This document shows, in pieces, positions 1 through 5,907 of a stretch of DNA of 9,798 bases (positions are counted from its first letter, which is position 1; every line of letters begins with the position of its first letter). Origin of the DNA: Solobacterium sp. (lineage in GTDB: Bacteria > Bacillota_I > Bacilli_A > Erysipelotrichales > Erysipelotrichaceae); assembly GCA_017543005.1 (NCBI GenBank), contig JAFWEA010000259.1:1-9798 (forward strand), given 5' to 3'. The position numbers were made by a program, and so were the translations under genes. The notes beneath the pieces are model-generated. The model ran no database searches and had not been told where the DNA came from. It saw nothing but the letters and a program-made list of their open reading frames with translations.

Positions 1-971
1 GTCAGCGCCATGGAGATGCATTCGGCATACTGCGGGAATTCCCGCTTGGCCATGACCGACCATGCCGGGCAGCACGATGTGCCCATGAACGGCAGTTTTT
101 CCGGCACTTCATTGACGAAGTCCTCAGCTTCCTGCAGGGTGCAGAGATCGGCCCCGATCGCGACTTCGACGACATCCTCGAAGCCGAGCTGACGGAACGC
201 CGCCCGCATCTTGCCCGGACCGAGGTCCTTGCCGAACTGGCCAGCCACCGCCGGCGCAATTGCGGCATAAACCGGCGTATCACTGCGGATCGCCTGGATG
301 CACTGGAAGATCTGGGCCTTGTCGGCAATCGCTCCGAACGGGCAGTTGGCCAGGCACATGCCGCAGCTGACGCACTTTTCCTGATCGATTTCCGCCCGGC
401 CGTATTCATCACTGTGAATGGCCTTCATGCCGCAGGCGACAGCACACGGCCGCTGCATGCGCAAGATGGCGCCATACTGGCAGACCGACATGCACTTGCC
501 GCACTTGATGCACTTCTCCGGATCAATGTGGGCCTGGCCGCGGCTGAAGGAAATGGCATCCTTCGGGCAGACCTGCGAACAGGGTCTCGCCAGACAGCCC
601 TGGCACTGGTCGGTAATGACGACCTGGTTGTCCGGGCAGGCGTGGCAGGCAAACTTGATGATGTTGATCAGCGGCGGCTGATAGTACTTTTCCGGATAGA
701 CAGCCTCTTCCGCCCCGGTGGAGACCGGCGCATGTTCAGCAGCCGTACGCAGCGGCAGACCCATGGCCAGACGCATCCGTTCCTTGACAATGGCCCGTTC
801 CAGAAAGACACTCTCACGGTATGTCGACACTTCTCCGGGAATGATCCGGTACGGTATATTTTCCATCTCGGACAGATCACCCGGCTGATAGTTATAGGAC
901 AGTTTTGCCACTTCGGCAAAGACGGCCCTGCGGATATCGTTGATTGATGTATGTATGCCTCTCATTCCCAT
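1..971 (-). CDS. Monomeric [FeFe] hydrogenase, group B-type (N-terminal 323 codons; 3' end outside window)
   Basis: Role: probably reversible H2 oxidation/proton reduction with ferredoxin, or H2 sensing; group B enzymes are poorly characterised. Seen: reading the minus strand from ATG at 971 gives an open frame to the window edge. A family-typical N-terminal region (about 10-75, ending KERMRLAMG) is followed by a Cys-rich module: C109/C112, C123-C126-C131-C135, a CX2CX2CX3C ferredoxin set at C154-C164, C176/C180, and a second CX2CX2CX3C set at C200-C210. The H-cluster domain then begins (VYAAIAPAVAGQFG about 234-247; DVVEVAIGAD about 266-275) and reaches the first H-cluster motif TSCCPAW at 298-304, with the proton-transfer and ligand Cys pair C300/C301. 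The later MPC and C-terminal Cys motifs would lie beyond base 1. The start is set by AGGAG at 984-980, 8 nt before the ATG. The order of Cys motifs and the absence of a [2Fe-2S] N-terminus fit the group B1/B3 family rather than group A. It is a single gene with its own promoter, downstream of the pgi terminator. Confidence 0.88.
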   Translation of the reverse strand, partial: MGMRGIHTSINDIRRAVFAEVAKLSYNYQPGDLSEMENIPYRIIPGEVSTYRESVFLERAIVKERMRLAMGLPLRTAAEHAPVSTGAEEAVYPEKYYQPPLINIIKFACHACPDNQVVITDQCQGCLARPCSQVCPKDAISFSRGQAHIDPEKCIKCGKCMSVCQYGAILRMQRPCAVACGMKAIHSDEYGRAEIDQEKCVSCGMCLANCPFGAIADKAQIFQCIQAIRSDTPVYAAIAPAVAGQFGKDLGPGKMRAAFRQLGFEDVVEVAIGADLCTLQEAEDFVNEVPEKLPFMGTSCCPAWSVMAKREFPQYAECISMAL

Positions 972-1000
972 AATTGTTTCTCCTGATGTTTATTTGTTTA

Positions 1001-1030
1001 ATAGTACCATGATCCTTCCGGCCGTGTTGA
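1001..1030 (-). promoter_or_regulatory. Putative promoter of the [FeFe] hydrogenase gene
   Basis: On the minus strand a -10-like TACTAT (1006-1001) is preceded by an 18-nt spacer and a partial -35, TCAACA (1030-1025, four of six matches to TTGACA). The predicted start near 994 gives a leader of about 23 nt containing the AGGAG site. It lies after the pgi terminator, so the hydrogenase gene is probably its own transcription unit. The -35 match is weak. Confidence 0.45.
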
Positions 1031-1070
1031 TATTTTTTTCACATATTTTGCATTTGAGCGTAGATGTCAG

Positions 1071-1096
1071 AAAAAAGCCGCATTTTCATACGGCTT
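1071..1096 (-). terminator. Rho-independent terminator of the cvfD-pgi operon
   Basis: On the minus strand AAGCCG (1096-1091), a 10-nt loop, CGGCTT (1080-1075) and a run of T residues to 1071 form a simple intrinsic terminator starting 6 nt after the pgi stop codon. The stem is only 6 bp. Confidence 0.75.
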
Positions 1097-1102
1097 CCGT
1101 TA

Positions 1103-2383
1103 TTATTTTTCCGGTTTTCCAAGCAGCCGGAACATGTTTTTCTTGTATACTTCAACACCCGGCTGGTTGAACGGGTTGATGTCCAGCATGTAGCAGGTCA
1201 TGGCTGTGGCAATAAAGAACCAGTGAGCCAGATAACCGAAGCTGTAAGCGGACAGATCCGGGACATTGATCAGCAGGTTCGGTACGCCGCCGGTCTTTTC
1301 ATGGGCTTCCAGGGTTCCTTCGAAAGCCATGCGGTTGACCCAGCTCATCGGCTTGCCGGCCAGGTAGTTCATGCCGTCACGGTTCTCCGCATCTTCCGGC
1401 ACGATCACATCTTCCGGAACGTTGTCGATTGTCAGGATGGTTTCATACAGCATCTTGCGGCCTTCCTGCACGAACTGCCCGAGGCTGTGCAGGTCGGTGG
1501 AGAAGACAGCGGAATCCGGCAGGATACCCTTGCCGTCCTTGCCTTCCGATTCGCCCATGAGCTGTTTCCACCATTCCGCCAGCATGCCCAGCTGCGGTTC
1601 ATAGCTGACAAACATTTCGGCATCATAGCCCTGCTTTTCCAGGATCCGCCGGCTGACGGCATACCGGTAAGCATCGTTGGCTGCCAGGTCGTCGGTATTC
1701 AGTTCCCGGCTGGCATCCGTGTAGCCCCGCAGGACTTCATCCGGATCAATGCCCATCAGGGCCATCGGCAACAGCCCGACCGAAGTGATGACGGAATAAC
1801 GGCCGCCGATATCATCCGGAATGACAAAGGTTGCATAGCCTGTTTCATCAGCCAGGGCCTTGAGGGTTCCCCTTGCCTTGTCAGTGGTCGCAAAGATCCG
1901 CCTGCCGGCTTCTTCCGTGCCGTATGTATTCTCCATAAACTGCCGCAGCATGCGGAACGCCAGGGCTGTTTCCGTTGTTGTGCCGGACTTGGAGATAACG
2001 TTCAGCAGAACGCTCTTGCCTTCCAGATGCTTGAGCACCTGGGCCATGTATGTACTTGAGAATGTATTGCCCGCAAAGATCACTTCCGGACCGTCAGCCG
2101 GATAAAGACCCCGGATCATTTCAATCGCGGCCCGGGCCCCGAGATAGGAACCGCCGATGCCGCAGACGACCAGGACATCAAACTTGCCCTGCCACTGTTC
2201 GGCCAGCGCCTTGATGCGGGCCACCTCATCGCGGTCATATGTTTCCGCCCAGTCAACCCAGCCGAGGAAGTCGTTTCCGGCCCCTGTCTTTTCGTGAATC
2301 ATGCGGTGAATCCGGCTTACCTCTTCCTGATAAGCACCAATTTCTTCTTTGAGCAATCCGTGAGCTGCGTCAAATTTCATCAT
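1103..2383 (-). CDS. pgi: Glucose-6-phosphate isomerase
   Basis: Interconverts glucose 6-phosphate and fructose 6-phosphate in glycolysis/gluconeogenesis (cytoplasm). Seen (426 aa): first SIS domain with GIGGSYLGARAAIE at 75-88 and the phosphate-binding SKSGTTTE at 131-138; GGRYSVITSVGLLP at 193-206; the catalytic region WWKQLMGESEGKDGKG (271-286, catalytic Glu in GESEGK); STDLHSLGQ at 295-303 with the ring-opening His299; and NPFNQPGVEVYKKNMF at 403-418 with the catalytic Lys. The ATG at 2383 is chosen because GGAGG (2397-2393) sits 9 nt upstream; the frame is open further upstream to 2437, but that stretch lies within cvfD and has no ribosome binding site. The first codons overlap the end of cvfD by 14 nt (ATGATGAAATTTGA), which suggests translational coupling. 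The protein ends soon after LLGKP, some 15 residues earlier than Bacillus Pgi, so the usual C-terminal helix is shortened; all catalytic residues are present. Identity is very secure. Confidence 0.97.
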   Translation of the reverse strand: MMKFDAAHGLLKEEIGAYQEEVSRIHRMIHEKTGAGNDFLGWVDWAETYDRDEVARIKALAEQWQGKFDVLVVCGIGGSYLGARAAIEMIRGLYPADGPEVIFAGNTFSSTYMAQVLKHLEGKSVLLNVISKSGTTTETALAFRMLRQFMENTYGTEEAGRRIFATTDKARGTLKALADETGYATFVIPDDIGGRYSVITSVGLLPMALMGIDPDEVLRGYTDASRELNTDDLAANDAYRYAVSRRILEKQGYDAEMFVSYEPQLGMLAEWWKQLMGESEGKDGKGILPDSAVFSTDLHSLGQFVQEGRKMLYETILTIDNVPEDVIVPEDAENRDGMNYLAGKPMSWVNRMAFEGTLEAHEKTGGVPNLLINVPDLSAYSFGYLAHWFFIATAMTCYMLDINPFNQPGVEVYKKNMFRLLGKPEK

Positions 2384-2750
2384 CTTTGCCTGCCTCCTTT
2401 TCAGCCTCTCTGATCCAGCCGTCCAGATGTTCCGCAATGGATGAGAACCCGATGCGCATGGACGGCAAAGAAACTCTCTGCATCGACATGCGGCGCCGCT
2501 GCCGGGGCCGGTGTCTGTTCAACGCTTTCAGCGAGAGTTTTGCTTTATGTTCTTTTTCATCATAATCTATGACCTTGACCCTGACGGTATCCCCGACATG
2601 CACAAACAGCCCGACATCACGCACGAAGCCGTCACTGATTTCCGAGATGTGGATCAAACCGCTGGTTTTCGGATCCAGGCTTACAAATGCTCCGTAAGAC
2701 TGAATCCCGGTCACTTTGCCTTCGACAATCTGACCAATTTGATATGACAT
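2370..2750 (-). CDS. cvfD: S1-domain RNA-binding post-transcriptional regulator (CvfD/Ygs/GSP13 family, YugI-like)
   Basis: 126 aa. Residues about 6-75 form one S1 (OB-fold) RNA-binding domain: GQIVEGKVTGIQSYGAFVSL, then SGLIHISEISDGFV and KVIDYDEKEHKAKLSLKAL. A basic Arg-rich linker (about 78-87) follows, then an acidic C-terminal tail ending KDDEI. Family members (B. subtilis YugI/GSP13, pneumococcal CvfD) bind RNA or ribosomes and affect stress and virulence gene expression; the exact target here is unknown. It is the first gene of an operon with pgi, and yugI lies close to pgi in Bacillus subtilis as well, supporting the assignment. The ATG at 2750 has only a weak, close ribosome binding site (GGAAG at 2759-2755, 4-nt spacer) after a very short leader, suggesting modest translation. 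The gene symbol is a family-level transfer. Confidence 0.87.
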   Translation of the reverse strand: MSYQIGQIVEGKVTGIQSYGAFVSLDPKTSGLIHISEISDGFVRDVGLFVHVGDTVRVKVIDYDEKEHKAKLSLKALNRHRPRQRRRMSMQRVSLPSMRIGFSSIAEHLDGWIREAEKEAGKDDEI

Positions 2751-2772
2751 ATTACTTCCGAATCCGCGTTTT

Positions 2773-2781
2773 ATTTTAGCA
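2773..2781 (-). promoter_or_regulatory. Extended -10 promoter of cvfD-pgi
   Basis: On the minus strand TGC-TAAAAT (2781-2773) matches an extended -10 element (TGn followed by five of six consensus bases). No convincing -35 is present at 16-18 nt. The predicted start near 2766 gives a leader of about 16 nt before the cvfD ATG. Confidence 0.55.
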
Positions 2782-2797
2782 CAGCTTTCCTGCGGTA

Positions 2798-2806
2798 TGC
2801 TATACT
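2798..2806 (+). promoter_or_regulatory. Extended -10 promoter of yuiD-nifU
   Basis: TGC-TATACT (2798-2806) is an extended -10 element; the -35 position (2778-2783, AGCACA) matches only ACA. The predicted start near 2813 is about 13 nt before the ATG, so the ribosome binding site GAGGTG (2816-2821) lies almost at the 5' end of the mRNA. It faces the cvfD promoter 22 bp away. Confidence 0.6.
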
Positions 2807-2825
2807 ATTACGCGCGAGGTGAAAC

Positions 2826-3281
2826 ATGATCCGTTCGATGTACCCCTTCTGGTCAGCAGTTATAGCGGCGCTTCTGGCCCAATGCCTCAAGCCGATTATC
2901 TACTTCGGTATTCACCGTAAGTGGAAGTTTTCACTGATCAAGGACAGCGGCGGATTTCCCAGCTCACACAGTGCCCTGGTGACAGCCCTGTCGCTGTCGG
3001 TCGGCCTGCAGGAACGCTTCAGTTCCACGCTGTTTGCCGTGACCCTGGCCCTGGCCGTCATTGTCGTCTACGACGCGGCCAACGTACGCTACTACGCCGG
3101 ACAGAATATCCGGCTGACCAAACAGCTGGCCCGAGATGTTCAGGAGCATCTGAACACCGAATTTGAAAATCCGGTATACAATATAAAACTGAAGGATGTG
3201 CTCGGGCACCGGTGGATCGAAGTGTTCGGCGGCATCACCCTCGGATGTATTGTCGCAATGATGATCCACTACCTGCTTTAG
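2826..3281 (+). CDS. yuiD: Divergent PAP2 family membrane protein (YuiD-like, DUF212)
   Basis: 151 aa integral membrane protein of the divergent PAP2 (acid phosphatase/vanadium-haloperoxidase-related) family. Seen: N-terminal hydrophobic segment (about 8-28), the signature SGGFPSSHSALVTALSLSVG at 41-60, a second hydrophobic stretch (68-82) leading into VIVVYDAANVRYYAGQ at 78-93, the LGHRWIEVFGGITLG motif at 126-140, and a C-terminal membrane segment (about 136-151). These three motif blocks are diagnostic for YuiD-like proteins. The PSSHS block resembles PAP2 phosphatase motif 2, but a phosphatase reaction has not been generally established for this family, so substrate and role are unknown. 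Start set by GAGGTG at 2816-2821, 4 nt before the ATG. It is followed 12 nt later by the NifU-like gene, whose AGGAGG overlaps this stop codon, so the two are co-transcribed. Confidence 0.9.
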   Translation: MIRSMYPFWSAVIAALLAQCLKPIIYFGIHRKWKFSLIKDSGGFPSSHSALVTALSLSVGLQERFSSTLFAVTLALAVIVVYDAANVRYYAGQNIRLTKQLARDVQEHLNTEFENPVYNIKLKDVLGHRWIEVFGGITLGCIVAMMIHYLL

Positions 3282-3293
3282 GAGGAAATAAAA

Positions 3294-3599
3294 ATGACAG
3301 AAACAGAAACAGTCAATACATATGATCCGGAACTGCTGGAACGGATTGAAAAGACAATCAACAAGATCAGACCGTACATTCAAGCTGACGGCGGTGATGT
3401 TCAGCTGGTTGATTTCCAGGACGGCATCGTCAAGGTCCGCATGCTGGGCGCCTGTGCCGGCTGCATGGCCATTGACTCCACGCTGACCGACGGGATTGAG
3501 GCAATCCTGATGGATGAAATTCCGGAAGTAACCAAGGTTGAGCTGGATACGGAATACGCCATCAACCCGTTTGAGGCTTACGCAGGATTTAAGTTCTGA
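3294..3599 (+). CDS. NifU C-terminal-domain Fe-S scaffold/carrier protein (YutI/Nfu-type)
   Basis: 101 aa, a stand-alone Nfu domain. Nfu proteins bind a [4Fe-4S] cluster, usually across a dimer, and pass it to apo-enzymes in the cytoplasm. Seen: RPYIQADGGDVQLVDF at 26-41 and the cluster-binding GACAGCMAIDSTL at about 52-64 with the paired Cys of the CAGC motif, followed by IEAILMDEIPEVTKVELD. There is no N-terminal IscU-like or A-type domain, so this is the short Nfu form known from Bacillus (YutI). Length is a little above the minimal 75-80 aa domain, with short extensions at both ends. The AGGAGG site (3280-3285) overlaps the yuiD stop codon and lies 8 nt before the ATG. Presence of [4Fe-4S] enzymes such as the nearby hydrogenase makes a maturation role plausible, but no specific client is indicated. 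Confidence 0.92.
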   Translation: MTETETVNTYDPELLERIEKTINKIRPYIQADGGDVQLVDFQDGIVKVRMLGACAGCMAIDSTLTDGIEAILMDEIPEVTKVELDTEYAINPFEAYAGFKF

Positions 3600-3605
3600 T
3601 ATCTC

Positions 3606-3637
3606 GAAAAAATTTCCGGTTTTTGCCGGATTTTTTT
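3606..3637 (+). terminator. Rho-independent terminator of yuiD-nifU
   Basis: An A-run is followed by TCCGG (3615-3619), loop TTTTTG, CCGGA (3626-3630) and seven T residues (3631-3637). The stem is 5 bp of mostly GC, extendable by A-T pairs past a small mismatch. It begins within 20 nt of the nifU stop codon. Confidence 0.75.
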
Positions 3638-3706
3638 GTTTTTTCATGATTTTTTTCATTTTTTGACGAATTTTCTCTAAATTTTTTCTAATTTTGTTAA
3701 TTTTTT
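3631..3706 (+). other. T-tract array upstream of the glnN promoter (likely curved DNA / UP-element region)
   Basis: Runs of four to seven T residues occur at about 3631, 3639, 3650, 3659, 3671, 3682, 3692 and 3701, spaced roughly 8-12 bp apart. The array ends just before the -35 box at 3708. Tracts in phase with the helical repeat are known to bend DNA, and AT-rich upstream sequences can bind the RNA polymerase alpha subunit. A TTGACGA heptamer occurs both at 3663 and at 3708. No gene is present here. Confidence 0.5.
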
Positions 3707-3707
3707 C

Positions 3708-3736
3708 TTGACGACGTGCTTGCATGGTTTTTTAAT
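3708..3736 (+). promoter_or_regulatory. Housekeeping-type promoter of glnN
   Basis: TTGACG (3708-3713, five of six), a 17-nt spacer and TTTAAT (3731-3736, five of six) form the best sigma-A-type promoter in the window. The predicted start near 3743 gives a leader of about 20 nt that holds the full AAGGAGG site (3746-3752). There is no obvious operator overlapping it. Confidence 0.72.
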
Positions 3737-3762
3737 GGACTGCGTAAGGAGGATACGAATCT

Positions 3763-5853
3763 ATGGAAGCTCCATTTGAAAGATTCGGATGCATGGTATT
3801 TGACGAAGAAGCCATGCAGGAACGTCTGCCAAGCCCTGTCTACAAGCAGTGGAAAAAGACTGTTGCGGATGAAGGGACGCTGGACCGGCCGACTGCCGAT
3901 GCCATTGCCCATGCCATGAAGCGCTGGGCCATGGAAAAAGGCTGCACACACTACACGCACTGGTTCCAGCCGATGAACGGTGCTACTGCGGAAAAGCACG
4001 AAGGCTTTGTCGAGCCCGACAAGAACAGCAAACCGGTCTCGCACTTCTCCGGCAAGAATCTGATCATGGGTGAACCGGATGCCTCGAGTTTCCCGAGCGG
4101 CGGTCTGCGTTCCACCTACGAAGCCCGCGGTTATACCTACTGGGATATTTCTTCCCCGGTCTTCATCGTCGGCAACGTTCTCCATATTCCGACCGTGTTC
4201 GTTTCCTACAGCGGTGACTCGATCGATAAGAAAGCCCCGGTGCTGAAGTCCATCCGGGCCCTGAACAAGGCCGCCACGAAAGTGGTCAACCTGCTGGGCG
4301 ACAAGGATGTCAAGTATGTCTATCCGGTCTGCGGTCTGGAACAGGAATACTTCCTGATCGACCGGGAATACTTCAACAGCCGGGATGACCTGCGCTTTAC
4401 CGGGCGGACCCTGTTCGGGGCAAGATCCCCGAAGGGCCAGGAAATGGAAGATCATTACCAGGGTTCCATTCCGACCCGCGTGGAAGCTTTCATGCAGGAT
4501 ATCAACAAGCAGCTCTGGGAACTCGGCGTCTATGCCAAGACCGAGCACAACGAAACCGCCCCGCACCAGTTCGAACTGGCCTGCGTCTATGCCCCGACGG
4601 TCATCTCCATCGACCAGAACCAGCTGGTCATGGACATCATGAAGAAGACGGCTGAGAAACATGATCTCGTCTGCTTGCTGCATGAAAAGCCGTTTGCCGG
4701 CATCAACGGTTCCGGCAAGCATACAAACTACTCACTGACCACCAGCACCGGGCAGAACCTGTTCTCACCGGGCGACAAGCCGGCCGAAAACATCCGCTTC
4801 CTGCTGTTCATCTGTGCCTTTGTCAAGGCTGTTGATACCTATCCGGAACTGCTGCGGCTGGGTGCATCCTGTGTCGGCAACGATCACCGTCTGGGTGCTT
4901 CCGAAGCGCCGCCGGCCATCATCTCGATCTTCCTGGGGACATATATCGAAGAAATCCTGATGGATATGATCCGGACCGGGAAGAAGAAAAAGAGTGACGG
5001 CAAGGCCGATGACTTCAACCCGATTCACGGTCTGTCCTATGTCCCGCATGACAACACCGACAGAAACCGGACTTCTCCGGTGGCCTTCACCGGCAACAAG
5101 TTCGAATTCCGCATGACCGGTTCCTCGATGTCCGCAGCCATGCCGAACTGCATCCTGAACACCATCATGGCCTGGTCCCTCAACGAGATCGCGGCTGAAC
5201 TGGACGGCATCAAGTACATCCAGGATGTCCGGGCCAAGGCGCTGGAAATCTGCAAGGATATCATCCGCAAGCACAAGCGCATCCTGTTCACCGGTGACGG
5301 TTATTCCGAAGACTGGGTGAAGGAAGCCGAAAAGCGCGGTCTGCCGAACATCCGTTCCTATATCGAATCCGTGGAAATCCTAGCCCGTCCGGATACCATC
5401 AAGCTCTTCACGGATCTCGGGATCTACAACGAGCGTGAACTGAGTGCCCGCTATGAAGTGTTTGCCGAACAGTACCGCAGTGCCATCGGCATTGAGGTGC
5501 GCACGCTGCTCAGCATGGTCCGCCGGGATATCCTGCCGGCCATGTGCGATGAGCTCACCCTGCTGTCCGAAACAGAAAAGGCAGCCGGCAAGAGTGCCCC
5601 GCTGTATGTGAAGGATCATCTGAAGCTGGTCACCAAGCAGTGCGATGACCTGTATACGCTGAGCGAGAAACTCGATCACGACTTCACGGAAGTCACGAAG
5701 ATCGCCGACCATATCGAATGCGGCAAGAAGATCTACTACGAGATCATGCCGCTGGGCCGGGAGATACGGGCTGTCATCGACGCCTATGAAGCGACTGCTT
5801 CGGCTGCCAACTACCCGTATCCGACTTACGCCGACATGCTGTTCAAGCTGTAA
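3763..5853 (+). CDS. glnN: Glutamine synthetase type III
   Basis: ATP-dependent synthesis of glutamine from glutamate and ammonia, the main entry of ammonium into organic nitrogen; cytoplasmic, dodecameric in known GSIII. At 696 aa it has the length of GSIII (about 700), far above GSI/GSII. Seen: N-terminal GSIII-specific region with SSFPSGGLRSTYEARGYT (108-125); CGLEQEYFLID at 190-200, supplying metal-binding Glu residues; EHNETAPHQFE at 261-271; HEKPFAGINGSGKH at 307-320, the ATP/metal His loop; GASCVGNDHRLGASEAPPA at 367-385; and DRNRTSPVAFTGNKFEFR at 433-450, with the Arg residues that bind phosphate and glutamate. The long helical C-terminal region (about 480-696) is typical of GSIII. 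Start: AAGGAGG at 3746-3752, 10 nt before the ATG. It is monocistronic, between its own promoter and a strong terminator, with no GlnR gene nearby. Common in Bacteroides, clostridia and other gut anaerobes, often nitrogen-regulated. Confidence 0.97.
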   Translation: MEAPFERFGCMVFDEEAMQERLPSPVYKQWKKTVADEGTLDRPTADAIAHAMKRWAMEKGCTHYTHWFQPMNGATAEKHEGFVEPDKNSKPVSHFSGKNLIMGEPDASSFPSGGLRSTYEARGYTYWDISSPVFIVGNVLHIPTVFVSYSGDSIDKKAPVLKSIRALNKAATKVVNLLGDKDVKYVYPVCGLEQEYFLIDREYFNSRDDLRFTGRTLFGARSPKGQEMEDHYQGSIPTRVEAFMQDINKQLWELGVYAKTEHNETAPHQFELACVYAPTVISIDQNQLVMDIMKKTAEKHDLVCLLHEKPFAGINGSGKHTNYSLTTSTGQNLFSPGDKPAENIRFLLFICAFVKAVDTYPELLRLGASCVGNDHRLGASEAPPAIISIFLGTYIEEILMDMIRTGKKKKSDGKADDFNPIHGLSYVPHDNTDRNRTSPVAFTGNKFEFRMTGSSMSAAMPNCILNTIMAWSLNEIAAELDGIKYIQDVRAKALEICKDIIRKHKRILFTGDGYSEDWVKEAEKRGLPNIRSYIESVEILARPDTIKLFTDLGIYNERELSARYEVFAEQYRSAIGIEVRTLLSMVRRDILPAMCDELTLLSETEKAAGKSAPLYVKDHLKLVTKQCDDLYTLSEKLDHDFTEVTKIADHIECGKKIYYEIMPLGREIRAVIDAYEATASAANYPYPTYADMLFKL

Positions 5854-5863
5854 GCATTAAACT

Positions 5864-5905
5864 AAAAGCGATCCGTCATGGTTGCCATGGCGGACCGCTT
5901 TTTTT
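5864..5905. terminator. Bidirectional terminator between glnN and the convergent arylsulfotransferase-like gene
   Basis: AAAAGCG (5864-5870), a mismatch, TCCG, a T-G wobble, CATGG, loop TTG, CCATG, CGGA, mismatch and CGCTTTTTTT (5896-5905) form a long hairpin with about 16 pairs. The plus-strand T run ends glnN transcription. Read from the minus strand the same stem is followed by TTTTAGTTTAA and lies directly after the stop codon at 5908, so it can serve both convergent genes. Confidence 0.88.
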
Positions 5906-5907
5906 AC

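Noticed and set aside
414..947. Plus-strand open frame within the hydrogenase region
   Set aside because: The minus strand here encodes a continuous hydrogenase with conserved Cys motifs; the plus frame has no homology signal.
1064..2059. Long open frame on the plus strand opposite pgi
   Set aside because: It is antisense to a clearly identified gene, has no ribosome binding site and shows no recognisable domain; long antisense frames arise from the GC-rich third positions here.
3696..3713. Possible GlnR operator (TGTTA ... TTGAC) at the glnN promoter
   Set aside because: GlnR sites follow TGTNA-N7-TNACA; here the spacing is off by one and the right half lacks the ACA, so the match is not convincing.
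3697..4722. Long minus-strand open frame opposite the 5' part of glnN
   Set aside because: Complement of strongly conserved GSIII codons, no domain, no ribosome binding site.
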